33,620 bases of DNA from Cudoniella acicularis (Eukaryota > Ascomycota > Leotiomycetes > Helotiales > Helotiaceae): positions 1 to 33,620 of the forward strand of contig JAAMPI010000515.1 in NCBI GenBank assembly GCA_013054445.1. Reading direction: 5' to 3'. The notes below the pieces were generated by a model. The model was not told where the DNA came from. It saw only the letters and a list, made by a program, of their open reading frames with translations, and ran no database searches. The position numbers and the translations under genes were made by a program. Numbering within the stretch: position 1 is the stretch's first letter; each line of letters starts with the position of its first letter. Shown here piece after piece: positions 31,656-33,620 of this stretch.

Positions 31656-31985
31656 TCCTGCTATATTTCCGATTTAAGCAATAAATCTTCGATAAATCCT
31701 AAGAAATTAGGAATTTTAAAGAATAGTAAGGTATAGCAGAAAAGCAGTGAGCACGGAGAGTGCATAGTTGCTACATTATAGCAAATGCCGCTTGGGTAGG
31801 TAGGTAATGAGCGGGGGGAGAGGAGGGTCTAAAATACGGGAAAGGGGGCCCCTTCGCTTGCGTGAACCACAACCTCTAAGGTAAAAACAAAGGTATCGTA
31901 ACCCATTTTTCCCTAACATACAACGCCCGTCATTATAATAAACCCATTCTCAAGTCCTCTCCTGCTTGATAAACCCCAACCCACC

Positions 31986-33101
31986 TCAAATCCCCAACAA
32001 AGCCCCCCTAACTTCCTCCCCAAGCCTTGCCCTCCACAACTTATGCTCATTCAAAAGAAACAGCACACCTCCCCTCCCAAAACAGAAATTCGCAACACCA
32101 CCCTCAACTTTAATAACACCCAAAAGCACACCCCCAGGACTCCAAACATTAACACCGTCTCCACAACCACTATATACATTACCTTCCATATCGCATTTGA
32201 TGCCGTCCGGGATACCGTTTGGAGCCATTGCGAAGAGACGCTTATTTGTTAGGAAGGGTTGGGAGGGGGAGGAAGAGGGGTAAGTGATGTTGAATGCGTA
32301 TCTTCAGAATTATGTTAGTAGTTAGGAAGTGAGTGGTTTTGTAGGTGAGAAAAGGGGAAAGGAAAAAGAGAGGACAAACATGCTGCTCACTCTTCCACAA
32401 TTAACACTCCCATCACCATGCACAGCATCCGTATCAGTAACATACACCACTTCCTCCTCAGGAGCGAAACAAATCCCATTCGGCCTCCCCAGTCCATCCG
32501 CCATCGCCCTCACACTCCCACTTTCCGGCTCAAACCTATACACCTGTCCCGGCAACTGCGGTTTCGGGCGGTACCCTTGTTCATGCCCGTAAATTGGGTC
32601 TGTGAACCAGATGCTGCCGTCGCTGTGCACGACTACGTCGTTTACGCTGTTGAATGGACGACCGTAGAAAGAACAGAGCAGGAGGGAAACGGTGTAGGGT
32701 GGTGTGGAACTCATGTGGTATAATCCGCTGGGTTTGGTGAGGGAGCCTTGCCCGCAAAATAGAATTCCATCAGCGCCATAATTAACGCCGCCATTCGCCA
32801 TGGGGATTTCCTCCGAAGTGGGAATCTCTTCCCGTATTATTGTGCTCTGATTTTCTCCAGCTTGTTGTTTTTCATTGGGAAGCTTTATTTTGGTTATTTG
32901 GACACGTTTTGAGAGGGAGAAGAGGGGCCGGAATTGGTTGCTGGTTATGAAGAGTTCTGAGGTGGAGGAGAAATAGACGCCTGCTTCATGGGCGAAAGGG
33001 TAAGAGGTGTGGGTGAGGAGGAGTTCGAGGGCGGGGTTTGGGCCGAGGATTTTGCGGAATTGGGGGGAGTGGATTTTGAAGGGTGAGGGTGGTGAGGCCA
33101 T
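31986..33101 (-). CDS. SMP-30/gluconolactonase-like beta-propeller hydrolase
   Basis: 345-residue protein in two exons, 33101-32380 and 32301-31986. The intron (32379-32302, donor GTTTGT, two CTAAC-like branch sites, acceptor AAG) is placed so that VSSIYAFNITYP is continuous. Family landmarks are AHEAGVYFSSTSELFITSNQ, NGGVNYGADGILFCGQG, FNSVNDVVVHSDGSIWFTDP, GLGRPNGICFAPEE, YVTDTDA, NGIPDGIKCDMEGNVYSGCG and VEGGVANFCFG. The conserved Glu, Asn and Asp metal ligands appear in these strings. Such six-bladed propellers bind a divalent cation and open sugar lactones or related esters. The absence of a signal peptide suggests a cytosolic protein. It is flanked by an SDR and a probable sugar transporter, consistent with a small sugar or sugar-acid neighbourhood. 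No lesion was found. Confidence 0.9.
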
Positions 33102-33557
33102 GATGTTTTGAGTTTTGTTGTGAGTTTCTTAAAATGGGAGAATAATATGCAATTGGGGATACGGTTTAGAAGTTTTGAGAAGAGAGGTTTGATGTATGTA
33201 TATTTGGGTGGTTCTTGGTACCTTGGTCCAAACCGGATTAGGTAGTTGGAAGCGACTCGAGACGAGGAAGTGCATAGAGCACTAGGACTTCTAAAACAGG
33301 ACGTAAATAACGGACAAAGTCACGAGGGAAAGGAGAAAAATGGGAGAAACTGTGCTCTCAAAAATACAATCCTATGTAGCTGTGGTCATGTTCCCAGCTC
33401 TGTATACACTATTTTACGATTTCCGGCTACAGCTGAAATTCAACAATTTTCACACCACGAAGAAACACTAGGAAAACATCAGAAATCTCACAAATACAAA
33501 CATCAATATCCAAAACACCACAACACTCCAATCCACTCCCACGACTTAGCACACTAC
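33102..33557. other. Intergenic between SMP-30 gene and transporter end
   Basis: No gene recognised. The left part is the upstream region of the SMP-30 gene; the right part is the downstream flank of the gene running off the window end. Confidence 0.5.
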
Positions 33558-33620
33558 CTAAACAACATGCTCAACCTTAACCTCCCCCTCCTTCTCCACC
33601 TCACTCTCATCCGTTCCGCC
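33558..33620 (-). CDS. C-terminal end of a gene running off the window, possibly a sugar transporter
   Basis: The minus strand from the window edge gives 20 codons, GGTDESEVEKEGEVKVEHVV, then TAG at 33560-33558. The acidic, Glu/Val-rich tail ending in EHVV resembles the cytosolic C-termini of fungal hexose-type MFS transporters, but no membrane helix falls inside the window. Identity is a guess from tail style and the neighbouring lactonase and SDR genes. Confidence 0.35.
   Translation of the reverse strand, partial: GGTDESEVEKEGEVKVEHVV

Larger units (their letters stand above)
30830..31985. other. Repeat-bearing intergenic region between SDR and SMP-30 genes
   Basis: No gene recognised in 1.15 kb. 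It holds a T14 run (31110-31123), clustered GCTGTAGC/GCTACAGC palindromes (31082, 31307-31362, 31627-31655) and an AT-rich patch at 31480-31560. A GC-rich stretch covers 31130-31300, and frames there show no domains. Confidence 0.5.

Overview
The window is filamentous-fungal nuclear DNA, almost certainly Ascomycota/Pezizomycotina. Short introns (about 45-80 bp) with GTAAGT-like donors, CTAAC branch sites and YAG acceptors interrupt most genes. The families present are typical of that group: a Zn2Cys6 regulator, an NLR with PNP, NACHT and ankyrin domains, a HET-domain protein, PTH11/SAT4-type membrane proteins, a DUF7025-type AAA ATPase, and SDR and SMP-30 enzymes. The gene families suggest Leotiomycetes, but that placement is a guess. 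One ambiguous base (n) lies near 9630.

Left part (1-4700). An isochorismatase-like gene whose nucleophilic cysteine is replaced by alanine sits inside a ~47 bp inverted repeat. It is followed by an intact five-exon Zn2Cys6 activator with three CACGTG boxes upstream, and by the C-terminal stump of an MFS transporter on the opposite strand.

Centre-left (4700-12000). A decayed DUF3723-like reading frame lies downstream of a PNP-NACHT-ankyrin NLR that is full length except for one missing base. Divergent from the NLR is a two-exon gene for a 59-residue secreted, cysteine-free peptide. DUF3723 and NLR genes are both known accessory cargo of fungal Starship elements, so this may be an eroded element. 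No captain recombinase is visible.

Centre (12000-20600). An intact eight-exon SAT4/PTH11-like membrane protein is followed by two heavily damaged pseudogenes: a RutA-like flavin monooxygenase on the minus strand and an Mtr-like neutral amino-acid permease on the plus strand. Next come an intact SAM methyltransferase and a ~400 bp AT-rich island.

Right part (20600-28600). Three more long genes each carry exactly one visible lesion: a HET-domain protein (one missing base), a DUF7025/AAA ATPase (an in-frame TAA between Walker B and sensor 1) and a second SAT4-like protein (one missing base). With the NLR, that makes four nearly intact genes, three of them in nonself-recognition or AAA/STAND-like families, each broken once. 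Either assembly indels or recent inactivation would explain this.

Right end (28600-33620). An SDR with a GC-AG intron, palindrome-rich repeats of the GCTGTAGC/GCTACAGC type, an intact SMP-30/gluconolactonase-like enzyme, and the last codons of a probable sugar transporter. The last three genes look like a small carbohydrate-related neighbourhood.
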